Notes: generated by a model not told the origin, from the letters alone. Positions 15,831 through 24,984 are shown, numbered from the stretch's first letter. The stretch: DNA of 64,000 nt from Fimenecus sp045594885 (GCA_045594885.1 JAZNZJ010000026.1:32816-96815); one strand, 5' to 3'. Program-made: numbers and translations.

Positions 15831-16334
15831 TTAAACGATAGCTGCTGAGAATGTAAGAATATCTGAATATGTACCAACGATTGCTCTGTTCCAAGCATCT
15901 GCTGTGATGTCAACAGAAATAACTTTTTCTTCTTTTGGATAAGTAACTGTTGCAAAGTTTACTGCTGTGTCACCTGTAAGTGCAAAATTGAGGTCAAGAT
16001 TAACATTTTCTTCAGGAGAATATGTCATAACATTGTCTGAACTTGCAACTGCAACGTCAAGTGTTTTGCCATAGAGAAGGTGTGCTTCAACGAAATAGCT
16101 CATTGGAGTTGCCTCTGAGCCCCAATAAATTGTTGTATCTGCAGGAATTTCAACTAAATACCAGTCGCCGTCGCCATCTGGAACACCGTCACCATTTTCA
16201 TCTTTCTGTGTGCTTGTAGTGATTGTAACGTCACCTGACTGACCGGGTTTTACGTTAAGGTCAGCTGCGAATGCGGGAACTGCGATTGCCATCATCATTA
16301 CGATAGCCATAACGAGTGCTAAAATCTTTTTCAT
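15831..16334 (-). CDS. Secreted array protein 3, with a DxNGDGxPD loop
   Basis: 167 residues. Common signal peptide, then ADLNVKPGQSGDVTITTST, which resembles the start of mature protein 2, so these two adjacent genes look like a more recent duplicate pair. It carries an insertion, DENGDGVPDGDGDW, that matches the Ca-loop unit of the TSP3-type stalk protein of the same cluster. Then YLVEIPADTTIYWG, EAHLLYGKTLDVAV and DAWNRAIVGTYSDILTFS. The loop hints at Ca2+ binding. Confidence 0.83.
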   Translation of the reverse strand: MKKILALVMAIVMMMAIAVPAFAADLNVKPGQSGDVTITTSTQKDENGDGVPDGDGDWYLVEIPADTTIYWGSEATPMSYFVEAHLLYGKTLDVAVASSDNVMTYSPEENVNLDLNFALTGDTAVNFATVTYPKEEKVISVDITADAWNRAIVGTYSDILTFSAAIV

Positions 16335-16373
16335 AATATTTATCTCCTTTAATTAACTTATAGTAAACAGCAA

Positions 16374-16856
16374 TTATACTGTAACGATTGATGATGTATA
16401 AGTAAGGATGTCGCTGTACTCTTCAACAACTGCTGTGTTCCATGTAAGGTCATCAACAACAACTTTGAGTTCTACATTAGCTGCAGGATAAACATTAGCA
16501 GTAGCTGTTGTGTAATTTACAGTACCATCAAGTGCGTAAGCGAGTTCATAAGCACCATCTGCAGTTTTCATAGCACCATTACCTGCAACTGTAACATTTA
16601 CTCTGTTGTTTCTTGTAAGGTGAGCTTCAACTTTGTAAGAAACGTCTGTTTCAGCTTCGCCCCAAGGAATAACTGTGTCTGCAGGAATTGTAACGATGTA
16701 CTGTTCTGCATCATTACCATTTTTGTCTTTTGTATCTGTGCTGATAAGAACATCACCAGCCTCTGAAGGCTTTACTGTAAGGTCAGCTGCGAATGCGGGA
16801 ACACAGATAGCGAGCATCATAACGAGTGCAAGTGCGATTGAAATTACTTTTTTCAT
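16374..16856 (-). CDS. Secreted array protein 2
   Basis: 160 residues. The signal peptide KKVISIALALVMMLAICVP resembles that of protein 9. Mature motifs: ADLTVKPSEAGDVLIST (shared with protein 3), YIVTIPADTVIPWG, EAHLTRNNRVNVTV, AMKTADGAYELAYAL and LTWNTAVVEEYSDILTYTSS. AAAGGAGAAAACAGTT precedes the ATG. No cysteine remains after the signal peptide. Confidence 0.83.
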   Translation of the reverse strand: MKKVISIALALVMMLAICVPAFAADLTVKPSEAGDVLISTDTKDKNGNDAEQYIVTIPADTVIPWGEAETDVSYKVEAHLTRNNRVNVTVAGNGAMKTADGAYELAYALDGTVNYTTATANVYPAANVELKVVVDDLTWNTAVVEEYSDILTYTSSIVTV

Positions 16857-16893
16857 AACTGTTTTCTCCTTTATATCAAGATTAATTTACTAT

Positions 16894-17352
16894 TTAAACA
16901 GCATCAATATATTCAATAGTGAATGTAAGAATATCACTATGTCTGCCTGATGCCGCCTGTAACCATTGTGCTTCTGTAACACTTACAGAAAGAGGAATTG
17001 CCTTGCCGTATTCACCGGGGAAGAAAGAGATGTCCTCTGCTCCCAAAAGAGCATATTCAATGGTACGCTTTGAATCGCTTGAATTTACAAGCTTATAGTC
17101 GTTTTCGGAACTAACCGAAACCTTAACTTTTTTGGCAGGTTCAATAAGCATTTTTTCTGCTTTTACCTCACCGATTCCCATAGAAGCTGTCATCCACGGG
17201 ATTTCCACATCCGCTGGGAACGATAACACATAGTCAACATCTGCTTTTGTGGAAATTTCCATTGATTGTTCCAACGCAAAAGTTGGAACTATGCAAAGCA
17301 AGAGCATAACGAGTGCAAGACCTGCGGATAAAGCTTTTTTCATATAAAACAT
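16894..17352 (-). CDS. Secreted array protein 1
   Basis: About 150 residues; first small paralogue, 14 bases after the giant gene. GGGAGGAG precedes a cluster of three possible in-frame starts (17355, 17352, 17343); 17352 gives the better spacing, while 17343 opens directly on the signal peptide KKALSAGLALVMLLLCIVP. The mature domain is the most diverged of the set but keeps YVLSFPADVEIPWM, YKLVNSSDSKRTIEYAL and EAQWLQAASGRHSDILTFT. The QL strand is not recognisable. Confidence 0.8.
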   Translation of the reverse strand: MFYMKKALSAGLALVMLLLCIVPTFALEQSMEISTKADVDYVLSFPADVEIPWMTASMGIGEVKAEKMLIEPAKKVKVSVSSENDYKLVNSSDSKRTIEYALLGAEDISFFPGEYGKAIPLSVSVTEAQWLQAASGRHSDILTFTIEYIDAV

Positions 17353-17366
17353 CATCTCCTCCCTTA

Positions 17367-20300
17367 TTATGTACCGTCGTCATAAATGACGGTATAAGTC
17401 AATGTCGTTCTGTACTCACCAAGTGCCGCTGCGTCCCAATCCTCTTGACTGATTTTAACCTCAGGCTCATCCGTGGGCTTGGTAGCGGACGAAATATTTG
17501 TTGTAAATACAGTTTCTTTGAAATTGTATGCGGTATATTCAATAGCATTATCGCCATTCATTAACTTACCTATGTTAGTTGCAGTATTGAAATTACCTGT
17601 ATTATCTGCAACGTCAACGGTAAGAGTACCACCATTAAGAGATGCATTTTCTATTTCATAAGAAACACTCTTGTTTGCTGTGTCGTCCCAATCAACTGCC
17701 AAATCAGCAGGGATTGAAACAGTATAATAAATTGGGTCGGAACCATTTGTTGAAACGAACATAACGGGAATTTCAACTGTTGATACAGGTTCAAGTGTTG
17801 CCATATCAACACCGTCAGTAATCAAAGCACTGTCAAATGCCATAAGAGTTACTGTACCTTCATATTGGTTACCCGTAGGAACTTTCTTTGCCTTTGCTTC
17901 ATCAACTGAGATTTCAGGGGCAAAAGCACTTGTTACTCCGTTTGCATAATCACCAAGTTTAGTGTAAGTAACCGTTCCGTCAGTTCCCGTTGAACCGTTT
18001 ACATTAAAGTATCCGAAATTATAAGCAGTTCCGCCTGTCTGTGTCCACTTGTAGTCAGTAACAAGGTAAACACTTACGGTTCTGTTAAGTCTTGCCGCAA
18101 CATAGGTCAGATTTGCATCTGCCGTATCAAGATAAAGCGGGTGTTCATCGGAGTTTGTAAGAACTACCTGTTCACCGTCTGCTTTACCAAGGTCCGCCGT
18201 CGGCAAGAGAAGTGCAAGTTGAACGTAATCGTAGTTAAGCTCGTCAACCAAAGCATAACGTCTTAAGAATGCTTCGTACTGACCTAAACAATACTCAATT
18301 TCATTGAGTGTAGGTGTATCAAGTACGGTTCTTGCCGTAATCTTTGCACTGACGTCTGTATATGCGTTTTCGAGTCGGCGTTCATAGGTAATAATACCGC
18401 CCTCAACCGCAGCACCGGCATTTGGTGTAATTGCCGTTGAGTTATCGTGGATAGCCTCTGCCGCATCATACATATTCATATAAGCCGCCGCAACGTCGGT
18501 ATCATCACTTAAAAGCTTTTTACCGAAAACACTAATATCGGCATACATATCTGTGTAATATCCGAGAGCATTTACGGTGTTACCGTCAGCATCTGTAGTA
18601 GTTCCTGCGTACTTAACAGTTCTCAACTCGTTGTCGGAGTCTTCAGTATCAGGAATTCTGTCGGCATCATCGTCAGTATGTGAACTCAAACCGTAAATCC
18701 TTATAATGTTATTCTTAAAGGTTTCAACGTTCGCTATAATACCGTCTTTTTCAACACCCTCGTGGACATCTGCGTCACCGCCAATCAAAACTGCACGCCG
18801 TGCCGCATTATAGGCATTTGTCAATCTGTTGAAATCATAGTCTGTAATTGAGGCTCTGTCATCCATGCTCAAACGGTGATAACCTTTTTCGTACATATCT
18901 ATAACTGATTGAGCTTCTTCAATACTTGTAAATCCAAGAGCTGTTAAATAGTCATCTTTATGAGTTTCGTACAAGTCTAACAAGGTTTCTTCGGCTGTGG
19001 AATATTCTTTCGCCGTTTCTGAAATCGCACCCAATGCCGTCAGCAGATTTTCTGCTGCAGTACCGTCGGCTGTTGCCGTATAAAGCGGTCGCCATTGTTC
19101 TTTTTGAATCTCATTAGTATAATCCCTGTAAAGGTTTCTATATTTTGCTTCAAGCAATGTTTCATAACAGTATTTTACTTCCGGAATTGTTTTCTGATAA
19201 TCAGAAAGAGCCAAATAAGCATCTATGCACCTATCAAAAGAAGCTTTAAATTCTGCCTCTGTTGCATATGGGTCGATAGTTGAAACCATCTTTTCGAAGT
19301 TACTTGAGTCAACCGTTTTAACTCCGAAGTATTCGTCCATATTCTTAACAGTAATACCGTTGTCTTGATTAAGTTCGCCATTACAGTCTGTATTATTACT
19401 TACACGGTTTGTACAAGCAGGGTCATAAGTAAAGCCAAGACCGTCAATTGTTAAATCTTTGCCTACGTTAGCACCTGTATAATCCCAGAATGTAATTTTT
19501 GCTTGTTTGATTTTATAACCATCATCAAGAAGATTATCAAAAATATAATAATCCATTCTTAATGTACCTGGTTTAGGTACACGGAAGTTTGAAAGAGGAA
19601 TACGAATAAATCCTTTATATCCTTCCAGTTTGTTAAGTGACGACGGTGCAATTGAACAAAGAGCTTTTGCATTATCATCGCCGAACCAAGCGGAGTTGTC
19701 AAGTGCTGAAGATGAAAGGTTTTGAGCTTCCCATTCACCATTTTCATCAAGCTGATAAATAACAGGTGTATCACTGAGGGTACCACCACAGAAATAACAG
19801 TTAACGTCGTTACCGCTTGAATCCTGAAGAATGAACTTAATATTCATATTCACTGCTTCAACATTGGTAAAGTCAACATACATAACAAAGGAGTTAGGAA
19901 TTACACCTGCACCATATCTTGTTACATCTTCTGCGTCAGTTCCGTTTGTACTATCTGTCTTAACAGCGAGCGCACTCAAATCAAGTCCGGGAAGATTTCC
20001 CCAAGTATCTGCCTCTGCACCAAGATAGGTAGTCGAAAGTGTTGCAAGCTTTACATCACTCGACGAATTAAGGTCGCCGTTGATATTTATTGTTGCACCA
20101 AGCGAATCAGCAAAGCCCTTATTTGTAATCTGTGCATCCATTCTTGAGAAATATGTTCCCGCACTGTTATCAAGAGTTTCACCCGTTGGTCTGAAATCAG
20201 CCGGTGACCAACCAATGGCTTCACCAATCGCTGCAGATTGGTTAATTGTTTTACTTGAAACATATGTTGTAAAATTACCCGTACTGTTTACGTCAGTAGC

Positions 20301-22685
20301 TTTACTGTCTTCATATGCCGGGTAATCATCATAATACATATCGGACATCTGACCAAAAGTATAATTTTTCTCAAAGTCATTGAAAGGAATGTACGGATAT
20401 GCACCAATTGACTGACCTGTTCTTACCTCTTCACCCATAACCAAGTCATAAAGCTCAAGGAACTTTTCTTCTGATTCCTTACCCAACAACTCATAGTGAG
20501 AAAGGTTGAAGGTTTCATAAATTGCCATTAACTGTTTAAGAGTACCCTGCAATTCTTCGTCTGTATGACTTGCAAATTCTGCAGTAGGAAGTCCCTCAAC
20601 AGTATTTTCAAAATAGATAACCGCATTATAGTTTGACTCGGCATTTTCTGAATAAACATACTCAACAAACTCTTCTGCATCTTTATAACGATTGTAAGCA
20701 TCGGTATGACCAAGAGCTTTTAGCTTCTCGATTGCCTGTGAAACCTTTTCAGCATCTGAAAGAGCTGAATCCTTAGCAATACCGAAACATTCAATATAAT
20801 TAAGAATAATGTCGTCAACCAAATCCTTGGCTGTCAAGTCATTAAGTGAAGGAATTTCACCAAAGTACTGCATAATGTATTCTGCAACAGCCTTTGGAAC
20901 CTGAACAGTTCTGTCGTAGAAGCCTGACATTTTTCTACCAAGGTCCGCTGTACCACTACTATTAACAGTAGCACCTTCTTGTGGGAATTTAATTGCTGAT
21001 GCATCTGTTACGTAACCCGCACTATCGAACGTACCACCTGTGTTTTTCTGACAGAACATAACCTGGTCAATGTAGAAAGATTTATGAACTGACTCTGCCG
21101 TCCACTCTGCAACCTGAACACCCGCTGAAACAAGGTCTTCAATCGCAGTAAGGGGGTCGTTAACTGTGAATGTTACTGAACCATCATCTGCATATGTTTC
21201 TGTGATATCGCCTTGAGGAGCTTTAAGAGTATTATTCTTTGTATTACCATTACCCCATGTTTCGCTTCTTTCATAGAGAATAATCACATCTGTTACACAA
21301 GTACCTGCAGGATTAATCTTAATTCCGTAACCGGATTGGCTCGCTGCATATGGTTCTGCTGTTTTTGTTGTGCCGTCCGGCATAATAAGTTTATCATTTG
21401 CTGTAACACTTTCAGAAAGAACATATGCTGCGAGGTTGTCTGCATTACCCTCAGGAGTATCGCAACCGCCCTTTGCCCAAGATTCCAAAGTTACCGAGCT
21501 TGTCATATATTGGTCTTCTTGTAAAATGAAATACTCAATCGGAACACGAACAAAACCCTTATAACCTGAAAGATTTGTAAAATAACCATCAGTCATCGAA
21601 GTTGATTCCCAAAGGCCATCAGCATTCTGAATATAAATACCTTCACTAACTGTTCCGGCATTTACACCAGCTACAGACACAGTTGAAAAAGTTTTACCAT
21701 AATGAGAATATTCGTTTTTCTTTGTGTCATCTCTATAATGTTCAAAAGATTTCTCGTTAGCCGATAAAGTAAATGCAAATTTATTAATTTGAGCACGGCT
21801 TAAATCAACATAGAACCAAACCTCTTCAGCATTTGAAAAGTCGTAGTGGTTACGGCTCCAAGTAGTTGTCATGATATATGGGGTTCCGTTGTATGCATTA
21901 GCTATCCATAAACGATAACCTGCACCGCCATCATAACCCATACCAGCCATCTGACCATTAACGTCAATCAATTCTGCACTTTGACGTTCAGAGTAGTCCG
22001 GACTCGTTGAACCACCATCCGATTGATTGGAATTATCAATCTTCGCATTACCTTTCTGTTCAAAAAGCAACATTTCACGAACAACCCAACTCTCATTAGG
22101 TGAGAAGTCATCGTTAATAATGTAGTAAGGAGTTTTTGTGAGAAGTGTATGAATTTTATCTGACACCCAACCGTCGCTGTCAACCGCCTGAATTGATACG
22201 TCATAACTCGCATCAACTTCATAATCTTCAAGGCTTTCAAATGCACCCGGCCAGTAATAGATTGAGTTAGGATAGTTGTTACCCTCTGTGTTATCTACAG
22301 AAAAAGTACCTACACGACCATCTGCATTATTCAAATTAAAGTTTTCTGACCAGATTTCAGTACGAGTACCGTCATCTTCAAGCTTTGTAATGGTCATAAC
22401 ATAACTTGCAATTGATTTCTTTGTAGGTGCTGCCTCTGTGTAAGTGTTCCACGTTGCCGCCGCATTTGCGTGTGGGAATGCTACACTCAAACTACCGTCA
22501 GCATTAAGAGTTGCGATAAAGTTAGTATTGACCGCAGCCTCATTACTACCGTCACCCCAATAAGGTGCGGGGTCATATGAGCCCTCTCCGACTGCCCCGA
22601 CCATTAACACGGGGATTGAAGAAACAATCATTATTAAACTCATTAAAATCGAGAGTGCTTTTTTAGTGATATTCTTCTTTTTCAT
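17367..22685 (-). CDS. Giant secreted multidomain protein ending in the array module
   Basis: About 1770 residues, family not recognised. Signal peptide KKALSILMSLIMIVSSIP. Two related beta-rich regions follow, at roughly residues 200-400 and 880-1080; each ends in a GYKGF[VI]R[VI]P strand (LSGYKGFVRVPIEYF and LEGYKGFIRIPLSNF) and resembles carbohydrate-binding jelly-roll domains. Helical, charged regions (about 610-750 and 1120-1450) look like rods. The last 120 residues repeat the small-protein module: YTVSIPADLAVDWD, then QEDWDAAALGEYRTTLTYT. No LPXTG motif or C-terminal anchor is present. GGAAGATGAGA favours the ATG at 22685 over 22691. An adhesin with a C-terminal assembly domain is the favoured reading, by inference. 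Confidence 0.8.
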   Translation of the reverse strand: MKKKNITKKALSILMSLIMIVSSIPVLMVGAVGEGSYDPAPYWGDGSNEAAVNTNFIATLNADGSLSVAFPHANAAATWNTYTEAAPTKKSIASYVMTITKLEDDGTRTEIWSENFNLNNADGRVGTFSVDNTEGNNYPNSIYYWPGAFESLEDYEVDASYDVSIQAVDSDGWVSDKIHTLLTKTPYYIINDDFSPNESWVVREMLLFEQKGNAKIDNSNQSDGGSTSPDYSERQSAELIDVNGQMAGMGYDGGAGYRLWIANAYNGTPYIMTTTWSRNHYDFSNAEEVWFYVDLSRAQINKFAFTLSANEKSFEHYRDDTKKNEYSHYGKTFSTVSVAGVNAGTVSEGIYIQNADGLWESTSMTDGYFTNLSGYKGFVRVPIEYFILQEDQYMTSSVTLESWAKGGCDTPEGNADNLAAYVLSESVTANDKLIMPDGTTKTAEPYAASQSGYGIKINPAGTCVTDVIILYERSETWGNGNTKNNTLKAPQGDITETYADDGSVTFTVNDPLTAIEDLVSAGVQVAEWTAESVHKSFYIDQVMFCQKNTGGTFDSAGYVTDASAIKFPQEGATVNSSGTADLGRKMSGFYDRTVQVPKAVAEYIMQYFGEIPSLNDLTAKDLVDDIILNYIECFGIAKDSALSDAEKVSQAIEKLKALGHTDAYNRYKDAEEFVEYVYSENAESNYNAVIYFENTVEGLPTAEFASHTDEELQGTLKQLMAIYETFNLSHYELLGKESEEKFLELYDLVMGEEVRTGQSIGAYPYIPFNDFEKNYTFGQMSDMYYDDYPAYEDSKATDVNSTGNFTTYVSSKTINQSAAIGEAIGWSPADFRPTGETLDNSAGTYFSRMDAQITNKGFADSLGATININGDLNSSSDVKLATLSTTYLGAEADTWGNLPGLDLSALAVKTDSTNGTDAEDVTRYGAGVIPNSFVMYVDFTNVEAVNMNIKFILQDSSGNDVNCYFCGGTLSDTPVIYQLDENGEWEAQNLSSSALDNSAWFGDDNAKALCSIAPSSLNKLEGYKGFIRIPLSNFRVPKPGTLRMDYYIFDNLLDDGYKIKQAKITFWDYTGANVGKDLTIDGLGFTYDPACTNRVSNNTDCNGELNQDNGITVKNMDEYFGVKTVDSSNFEKMVSTIDPYATEAEFKASFDRCIDAYLALSDYQKTIPEVKYCYETLLEAKYRNLYRDYTNEIQKEQWRPLYTATADGTAAENLLTALGAISETAKEYSTAEETLLDLYETHKDDYLTALGFTSIEEAQSVIDMYEKGYHRLSMDDRASITDYDFNRLTNAYNAARRAVLIGGDADVHEGVEKDGIIANVETFKNNIIRIYGLSSHTDDDADRIPDTEDSDNELRTVKYAGTTTDADGNTVNALGYYTDMYADISVFGKKLLSDDTDVAAAYMNMYDAAEAIHDNSTAITPNAGAAVEGGIITYERRLENAYTDVSAKITARTVLDTPTLNEIEYCLGQYEAFLRRYALVDELNYDYVQLALLLPTADLGKADGEQVVLTNSDEHPLYLDTADANLTYVAARLNRTVSVYLVTDYKWTQTGGTAYNFGYFNVNGSTGTDGTVTYTKLGDYANGVTSAFAPEISVDEAKAKKVPTGNQYEGTVTLMAFDSALITDGVDMATLEPVSTVEIPVMFVSTNGSDPIYYTVSIPADLAVDWDDTANKSVSYEIENASLNGGTLTVDVADNTGNFNTATNIGKLMNGDNAIEYTAYNFKETVFTTNISSATKPTDEPEVKISQEDWDAAALGEYRTTLTYTVIYDDGT

Positions 22686-22732
22686 TCTCATCTTCCTTTC
22701 TTCAAAAGGTATCTATAAAATGAACGGGAATT

Positions 22733-23569
22733 TTATTCCGCCTCTGCTTCGCTTACCTTAATCTTTGTTGCAACAACCATATTGTTAAGCTTTGTTCTCT
22801 GTTGGTCAAATGAATACGGCTGTTGCATTACAACTGCATCATATTCACCAACATCAAGTGTTCTCGTAATTGAGAACTTTGAAATTGAATAACCGGGTTG
22901 AACAAGCCCCGATTTATAAATCATTTCGTCTGCATCATCAATCTTCTTGTTACCGTTTTTATCAAGATAGATTGTGAATTCCATAAAGCAGACACCTTCA
23001 TTCTTTTTATGGTTTGTAAGAATTACGTTCTGCTCTTTCTGATTTGCCTTGAAATTCATTTCGGGAATACCGACAATTGTTACATTTTTGTTTGATGTAT
23101 CAATTTTTGAAGGTAGGTCAAGCTTACCCTCACCAATTTCGGCATCCGTATCAAGAATTAATGGTGCTGTTGTAGTAGTTGTTTCAGGCTCAGCACCTGT
23201 TTTTACAAGATATGCTGTTCCAAGAACCAAAGCCACAAGTAAAAGCAAACCAAGTAAAGTCCAAAGAATAATTGCACCGATATTATCTTTCTTAACCGCT
23301 ATAAATGAGCCCGTTTCAAGCTCTATGTAACCAATGGTCTTATATCTTGAGCCCGATGTTGCTTTATAAACGGTTTCTTCAATTCCGTCAACTTCAATTG
23401 TGCCCGCTTCGTCCTTACCGTATTTAAGCTGACCTACAACACGAATACCCCCATCAGGATAAAGTGCTTTCATTTCTTTGACGGTGTAATAACCAACCTC
23501 AAAGCCGGTATCTTTATTATAGTATGACTCTGTATAGTCATTTCCTGTTTTAATAATGAATTGTGCCAA
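22733..23569 (-). CDS. Single-pass membrane protein heading the surface-protein cluster
   Basis: First gene of the 14-gene cluster, 278 residues, family not recognised. The TTG at 23569 follows GGAGGAACTTATT; the longer TTG start at 23584 lies in the ribosome-binding site itself and is rejected. The N-terminal 105 residues have no signal peptide and should be cytoplasmic; they include a Tyr-rich beta domain (YYNKDTGFEVGYYTVKEM). One membrane helix follows (ILWTLLGLLLLVALVLGTAY), then a Thr-rich linker and an outer beta domain (VTIVGIPEMNFKANQ, CFMEFTIYLDKNGNKKIDD, GEYDAVVMQQPYS). It could anchor, assemble or sense the secreted structure. Confidence 0.78.
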   Translation of the reverse strand: MAQFIIKTGNDYTESYYNKDTGFEVGYYTVKEMKALYPDGGIRVVGQLKYGKDEAGTIEVDGIEETVYKATSGSRYKTIGYIELETGSFIAVKKDNIGAIILWTLLGLLLLVALVLGTAYLVKTGAEPETTTTTAPLILDTDAEIGEGKLDLPSKIDTSNKNVTIVGIPEMNFKANQKEQNVILTNHKKNEGVCFMEFTIYLDKNGNKKIDDADEMIYKSGLVQPGYSISKFSITRTLDVGEYDAVVMQQPYSFDQQRTKLNNMVVATKIKVSEAEAE

Positions 23570-23643
23570 AATAAGTTCCTCCAATAACGCACATCTTAAA
23601 ATTAAAGATAGTTATAGATATAGATTTACAATTTAACATTATT

Positions 23644-23672
23644 ATTTTAATACCATTTTTTTCAGTTGTCAA
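23644..23672 (-). promoter_or_regulatory. Promoter of the 14-gene surface-protein cluster
   Basis: TTGACA (23667-23672) and TAAAAT (23644-23649) with a 17-base spacer. Transcription would begin about 70 bases before the TTG start at 23569. No other good promoter or terminator was seen inside the 13.5-kb cluster. Confidence 0.75.
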
Positions 23673-23850
23673 CACTTTTTATTGTATAATTTTATTAGTT
23701 TTTTTAAATATTTCGACATGTTTTTGTCAATCTACTATAAATTATATCTAAATTATGAACACTAACGATTAAAATTGTTCAATAAACTCATTGTTCAGTA
23801 TTTTTTTGACTAAAAACAGCCTTATAGACGTTTTATAACTCAACCTCTCA

Positions 23851-23997
23851 ACAAATTGGGAGTTGTAGAATTGATTTGTATGTACTGTTTATGGTAGGGC
23901 GGGGTCTTGACCCCGCCGAATAACATATGGTAACTCAACGGCGGGGTCAAGACCCCGCCCTACCGACGTTATTATTTATCCCAACAAATTCAATTTT
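23851..23997. repeat. 147-bp element with ends shared with the 63.8-kb repeat
   Basis: The left 22 bases (ACAAATTGGG, A, then GTTGTAGAATT) match 63750-63771 at 21 of 22 positions; the right 18 bases (CCC, A, then ACAAATTCAA, T, TTT) match 63945-63962 at 16 of 18. Between them lies a GTAG-hairpin pair here and an unrelated GC-rich hairpin string there. It fills most of the 506-base gap 23585-24090, which otherwise holds only the cluster promoter, the terminator at 24032 and AT-rich DNA. Confidence 0.65.
23894..23963. repeat. REPIN-like pair of inverted GTAG-hairpin elements
   Basis: Two 24-base units in perfect inverted orientation, at 23894-23917 and 23940-23963, separated by 22 bases. Each is GTAG followed by the hairpin GGCGGGGTC, a 2-base loop and GACCCCGCC. 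Two facing REPs are what the literature calls a REPIN. The unit recurs exactly at 48254-48277. Confidence 0.8.
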
Positions 23998-24031
23998 ATC
24001 AGGTTAAATTATTTACAATATGTATAACAAA

Positions 24032-24055
24032 AAAGCGAGAGTTTCCTCTCGCTTT
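24032..24055 (-). terminator. Terminator of the DUF1836-NfeD-SPFH operon
   Basis: Perfect 10-bp stem AAAGCGAGAG/CTCTCGCTTT with a 4-base loop, followed on the minus strand by six T. Confidence 0.88.
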
Positions 24056-24090
24056 GATTGTTATGACGATTAAAACCGCCCATTGTTAAA

Positions 24091-24984
24091 TTAGTCTTTC
24101 TTTGCAAGTTCTGTCAAAGATGTTGCAAGACCTGCAAGTCCCTGAATTTCTGACGGAATAATAATCTTTGTTGCCTTGCCGTCGGCAGCCTTTTCGAATG
24201 ACTCAAGAGCCTTGATGCTGATAAATTCCTGACTTGGTTGTACCTTGTTAATCATTTCAATACCTGCAGCAGTTGCTTCTTGAATCTTAAGGATTGCAGC
24301 AGCCTCACCCTCTGCCTCACGGATTTTTGATTCCTTAATCGCATCGGCACGAAGAATTGCAGATTCTTTTTCACCCTCTGCAACGAGGATTGCGGCTTTC
24401 TTTTCACCCTCTGCCTGAAGAATCTTTTCACGACGTTCACGTTCTGCCTTCATCTGCTTTTCCATTGAGTCTTGAATTTCACGAGGAGGCATAATGTTTT
24501 TAAGCTCAACACGGTTAATTTTGATACCCCATGCATCTGTTGCCTCGTCAAGAACTTCAGTAATCTTTGAGTTGATTGTATCTCTTGATGTGAGAGTTGC
24601 GTCAAGCTCAAGGTCACCAATGATATTACGAAGTGTTGTTGCAGTAAGGTTTTCAATAGCCATCATTGGTCTTTCAACACCGTATGTGTAAAGTTTGGGG
24701 TCAATAATTCTGTAGAAAACAACTGTGTCAATTGACATTGTTACGTTATCCTTTGTGATAACCGGCTGTGGTGGGAAATCAACAACAGCCTCTTTAAGAC
24801 TTACTCTTTTTGCAACTCTGTCAATTACAGGGATTTTCACATGAAGACCTGTATCCCAAGTTGAATTATAAGCACCAAGTCTTTCAACAACATAGGCATT
24901 TGCCTGAGGTACAATACGTACATTTGCCACGATAATTGCAATTACAATCGCAATAAGAATGATGGGGATAATTAAAAATTCCAT
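24091..24984 (-). CDS. SPFH/band-7 membrane protein (stomatin/QmcA type)
   Basis: 297 residues. One N-terminal membrane helix (LIIPIILIAIVIAIIVANV) is followed by the SPFH domain (VERLGAYNSTWDTGLHVKIP, VSLKEAVVDFPPQPVITKDN, LRNIIGDLELDATLTSRD) and a long Ala/Glu/Lys coiled coil with repeated AEGEKKAAILVAEGEKESA. Such proteins form cage-like oligomers that organise membrane microdomains and often regulate membrane proteases. It is encoded 21 bases after NfeD, its usual partner. AAAAGGAGAAAATTT precedes the ATG. Confidence 0.95.
   Translation of the reverse strand: MEFLIIPIILIAIVIAIIVANVRIVPQANAYVVERLGAYNSTWDTGLHVKIPVIDRVAKRVSLKEAVVDFPPQPVITKDNVTMSIDTVVFYRIIDPKLYTYGVERPMMAIENLTATTLRNIIGDLELDATLTSRDTINSKITEVLDEATDAWGIKINRVELKNIMPPREIQDSMEKQMKAERERREKILQAEGEKKAAILVAEGEKESAILRADAIKESKIREAEGEAAAILKIQEATAAGIEMINKVQPSQEFISIKALESFEKAADGKATKIIIPSEIQGLAGLATSLTELAKKD

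Noticed and set aside
12672..16340. Regularly spaced identical sequences that might suggest a CRISPR-like array
   Set aside because: The repeats are coding signal-peptide segments about 500 bases apart, each starting a gene; spacing and content do not fit CRISPR.
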